Source: an uncultured Propionibacteriaceae bacterium (lineage in GTDB: Bacteria > Actinomycetota > Actinomycetes > Propionibacteriales > Propionibacteriaceae). Taken from it: a stretch of 15,868 nucleotides of DNA. Shown here one piece after another: positions 13,437-15,868 of this stretch (position 1 is the stretch's first letter; the number at the start of each line of letters is the position of its first letter). The notes beneath the pieces were generated by a model, which had not been told where the DNA came from, made no database searches, and was given only the letters and a program-made list of their open reading frames with translations. A program made the translations under genes and the position numbers. The DNA is taken from assembly GCA_937859105.1 (NCBI GenBank), contig CALMAD010000329.1, positions 1 through 15,868 on the forward strand, read 5' to 3'.

Positions 13437-15404
13437 ATGCCCGCACCCGTTGATGCTTCCTGCCACGCTGCCCCCGGCGACGAGGCCCCCGCGGGGGCCC
13501 CTCGCGTCGCCCTGATCGGGTCGCCGAACGGCGGGAAGACGTCGCTCTTCAACCGCCTCACGGGTCTGCATGCGAAGACCGGCAACTATCCCGGCGTCAC
13601 GGTCTCGCGCTCCAGCGGCCTCGCCCGCATCGGGGACGCGACCTACGGCATCGAAGACCTTCCGGGCTGCTATTCGCTCGCGCCGATCTCGCCCGACGAG
13701 CAGGTGGTCGCCGACTACCTGGACGGTTCGCTGAAAGACGTCGAGAAGCCGGACGCCCTCCTGGTCGTCGCCGACTCCACGGCCCTGCGCCGCTCGCTGC
13801 TGCTGCTCGCCGAGGTGTTGCACCGGCACAAGCCCACGGCCCTCGTCCTCACGATGACCGACGAACTCCGCCGACGCGGCGGCAGCCTGGACGTCGAGGC
13901 GCTCGGCCGCGCGGCCGGCGTCCCGGTGGTCGCCGTGGTCGCGAACCGGGGGATCGGCGTCGGCGAACTGCGGCACCTCATCGCCGATTGGGACGCCTGG
14001 TCAACGCCGCCCCTCGACCCGCCCGATCGGGCCGGCGAGCTGGCCGGCTGGGTCGACTCGCTGCTCGCGGCGGCCGGCTACGAGGCCCCGACGCCCGACG
14101 CGCGCACCGAGCGCATCGACCGCGTCCTGCTGCATCCGGTGTGGGGGACGATCATCTTCTTCGCCGTGATGTTCCTGTTCTTCCAGGCTCTGTTCACCTG
14201 GGCCGCCCCGCTGCAGGACCTCCTGGGCGACGCCTTCAAGTCCCTCGCCGCGTACGTGGACGCCGCGGTCCCGAACCGGCTGCTGGCGGGTCTCCTCGGC
14301 AACGGCATCATCGGGGGCGTCGGCGCGGTGCTGGAGTTCGTGCCCCAGATCCTCATGATGTACGCGATCCTCGCGCTGCTGGACGCCGTCGGCTACATGT
14401 CGCGCGCCGCCTTCCTCATGGATCGCGTGATGAGCAGCGCCGGGCTCGAGGGGCGCGCGTTCGTGGCGATGCTGTCGGCGTTCGCGTGCGCGATCCCGGG
14501 GGTCATGGCCACCCGGACCATCCCCTCCAGCAAGGACCGCATCGCCACCATGCTCGGCGTCCCGCTGGCCACGTGCTCGGCGCGTCTGCCGGTGTACCTG
14601 CTCCTCATCGGCATGTTGGTGCCGGCCGACGCGATGATCGGGCCCCTCTCCGGACGCGGCGTCGCGATGTTCGCGATGTACCTGCTGGGCGGGGCGTCGG
14701 CGATGACGGCGTCCTGGGTGGTGAAGAAGATCACCGACCGCACGGGCCACCTGCTGCCTTTCTACATGGAGATGCCGCCGTACCGGATCCCGACGCTGCG
14801 GTCGGTGGGCATCGCGATGTGGGAGCCGACGAAGGCGTTCCTGCGCAAGGCGGGCACGATCATCCTCGTCGTGACGATCGCGATCTGGGCGCTGACGACG
14901 ATCCCGTTCCGCTCCGACGCCGAGCTGGCGGCCGCGGGCGTCGACCCGACCGACGACGTCGCCGTCACCGCCTACACCATGGAGCACTCGGCGGCGGCGG
15001 GCATCGGCAAGGCGGTCGAGCCGGTGTTCCGTCCGCTCGGGTTCGACTGGCGCGTCGACGTCGCGCTCGTCGGGTCGCTGGCCGCCCGCGAGGTGGCGGT
15101 GTCGACGCTGGGGCAGATGGCGTCCGCGACCGACCCCGAGAACGACGTCGAGGTCTCCGCGCAGCTCGCCACCTGGACCTACAGCGACGGCCCGAACGCC
15201 GGCGAGAAGGTCTTCACCCCCGACACGGTCGTCGCCCTGCTGCTGTTCTTCGCGTTCGCCCTGCAATGCATGTCGACGATCGCGATCATGCGCCGCGAGA
15301 CCGGCGGCTGGAAGTGGCCGGCGATCGCGTTCGGCTACATGTTCGTGCTGGCCTACAGCATGGCGTTCCTGGGGCACACGATCACGGGCCTGTTCGTCCG
15401 ATGA
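13437..15404 (+). CDS. feoB: ferrous iron transporter FeoB
   Basis: 655 residues: an N-terminal cytosolic G domain and a C-terminal membrane domain that imports Fe(II). G1 is GSPNGGKT (28-35), the G2 Thr is in NYPGVTVSR (50-58) and G3 is DLPG (74-77). The G4 position reads TMTD (139-142), where NxxD is usual. The membrane part (about 236-650) has two gate motifs with conserved Cys: FACAIPGVMATR (C351) and ATCSARLPVY (C380), and a C-terminal REVAVSTLGQ block. The frame is open to 13323, but ATG 13437 has GGAG at 9 nt and begins where similarity starts. It follows feoA by 4 nt and overlaps the next gene as ATGA. Regulation is probably by the iron box before feoA. Confidence 0.95.
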   Translation: MPAPVDASCHAAPGDEAPAGAPRVALIGSPNGGKTSLFNRLTGLHAKTGNYPGVTVSRSSGLARIGDATYGIEDLPGCYSLAPISPDEQVVADYLDGSLKDVEKPDALLVVADSTALRRSLLLLAEVLHRHKPTALVLTMTDELRRRGGSLDVEALGRAAGVPVVAVVANRGIGVGELRHLIADWDAWSTPPLDPPDRAGELAGWVDSLLAAAGYEAPTPDARTERIDRVLLHPVWGTIIFFAVMFLFFQALFTWAAPLQDLLGDAFKSLAAYVDAAVPNRLLAGLLGNGIIGGVGAVLEFVPQILMMYAILALLDAVGYMSRAAFLMDRVMSSAGLEGRAFVAMLSAFACAIPGVMATRTIPSSKDRIATMLGVPLATCSARLPVYLLLIGMLVPADAMIGPLSGRGVAMFAMYLLGGASAMTASWVVKKITDRTGHLLPFYMEMPPYRIPTLRSVGIAMWEPTKAFLRKAGTIILVVTIAIWALTTIPFRSDAELAAAGVDPTDDVAVTAYTMEHSAAAGIGKAVEPVFRPLGFDWRVDVALVGSLAAREVAVSTLGQMASATDPENDVEVSAQLATWTYSDGPNAGEKVFTPDTVVALLLFFAFALQCMSTIAIMRRETGGWKWPAIAFGYMFVLAYSMAFLGHTITGLFVR

Positions 15405-15868
15405 GCGAGCCGTCGCTGGTCAGCCGGCGCGACCAGCACGTCGTCGCGCTGCACCCCGAGTCCACGGACGATCCGGCGACCCTCCGCTGGGTCGCCCCCC
15501 GGACGCCGATGCCGTTCGTCGGCCCGCTCGCGTCGGCGCCCGGCCTCGACGGGCTGGCGCCCGGCCAGGTGACGCGCGTCGTCGTCGCCCCGGACGCCCT
15601 CGTGGTCACCCTCGCGCCGGGGGCGTCCTGGCGGGCCGAGGGGGCGGGCGTCCGGCATGCGCTCGTCGAGGCGCTCGAGCACCCGGACGCCTGGGTGGCC
15701 GGCCCCGACGCCCACGACCTCGGCCCCGACGACGTCTTGCGGCTGTCGGCGGCCGAACTGATCGACGGGCCGATCGGCGACATCGCCCGCTCGCACGGCG
15801 GCAGCATCGAGTTGGTGGACGCCCGCGACGACGTCGTCTCGGTGCGGCTGCGCGGCGCCTGTCAGGGG
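15401..15868 (+). CDS. NifU-like Fe-S cluster scaffold protein, cut by window end
   Basis: 156 codons are visible from the ATG at 15401, which overlaps the feoB stop as ATGA. The N-terminal part (about 1-100) is a variable domain containing VGPLASAPGLDGL and a later VTRVVVAPDALVVTLA segment, like the N-terminal domain of Nfu proteins. From about 115 it shows a NifU C-terminal domain: LIDGPIGDIARSHGGSIELVD, then VVSVRLRGACQG, breaking off after the first Cys (C154) of the expected CxxC that holds a 4Fe-4S cluster. Such proteins carry nascent clusters to target enzymes. The coupling to feoB suggests that imported iron is directed to cluster assembly. The C-terminus and the second Cys lie outside the window. 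Confidence 0.8.
   Translation, partial: MSEPSLVSRRDQHVVALHPESTDDPATLRWVAPRTPMPFVGPLASAPGLDGLAPGQVTRVVVAPDALVVTLAPGASWRAEGAGVRHALVEALEHPDAWVAGPDAHDLGPDDVLRLSAAELIDGPIGDIARSHGGSIELVDARDDVVSVRLRGACQG

Noticed and set aside
14001..15377. 458-codon minus-strand frame opposite feoB
   Set aside because: Arg/His/Gln-rich shadow without family features.

Overview
High-GC DNA with GTG starts, ATGA and TGATG gene overlaps, two TAnnnT -10 boxes lying 6 nt from start codons (leaderless pattern) and an IdeR/DtxR-type iron box. These point to an actinobacterium; a Propionibacteriaceae-like member is my guess from overall feel, not a demonstrated assignment. I see no rRNA, tRNA, CRISPR array, insertion sequence or phage gene.

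Layout. (1) 1-2562, minus strand: an extracellular-polysaccharide pair, made of a fused NodB deacetylase/GT2 synthase (MatB-like, poly-N-acetylglucosamine type) and the first 65 codons of a membrane acyltransferase joined to it by an ATGA overlap. (2) 2563-3086: a 524-bp non-coding regulatory region with three 19-bp-phased direct repeats, a small hairpin and two GTTGnCAAC inverted repeats that overlap a possible promoter. (3) 3087-8392: a catabolic-looking module of an ACS-type MFS transporter, a GntR/FCD regulator on the opposite strand, a divergent aconitase-family hydratase that mixes AcnA and AcnD features, and a translationally coupled RraA/HMG-aldolase-family protein. (4) 8420-9829: an amidase-signature hydrolase with its own apparent leaderless start. 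(5) 9830-9993: an intergenic segment that can fold as a three-way junction. (6) 9994-10902: a two-domain protein (AbiEi-like N-terminus, DUF559/Vsr-like nuclease C-terminus). (7) 10912-12991: leaderless threonine synthase, then an AAC(6')-like GNAT gene broken by a single-base frameshift. (8) 13015-15868: an iron-uptake operon, IdeR box - feoA - feoB - NifU-like protein, the last cut by the window end.

How it fits together. The MFS/GntR/hydratase/RraA set probably imports and breaks down a multi-carboxylate acid under GntR control, but no dehydrogenase is present, so the route is incomplete or links to genes elsewhere; the substrate is unknown. The Feo operon supplies ferrous iron and, through the ATGA-coupled NifU-like protein, links uptake to Fe-S assembly, which the 4Fe-4S hydratase in the same window would need. 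The most unusual items are the hydratase-RraA module with its altered active-site loop, the three-way-junction element, the phased repeats, and the feoAB-nifU arrangement.
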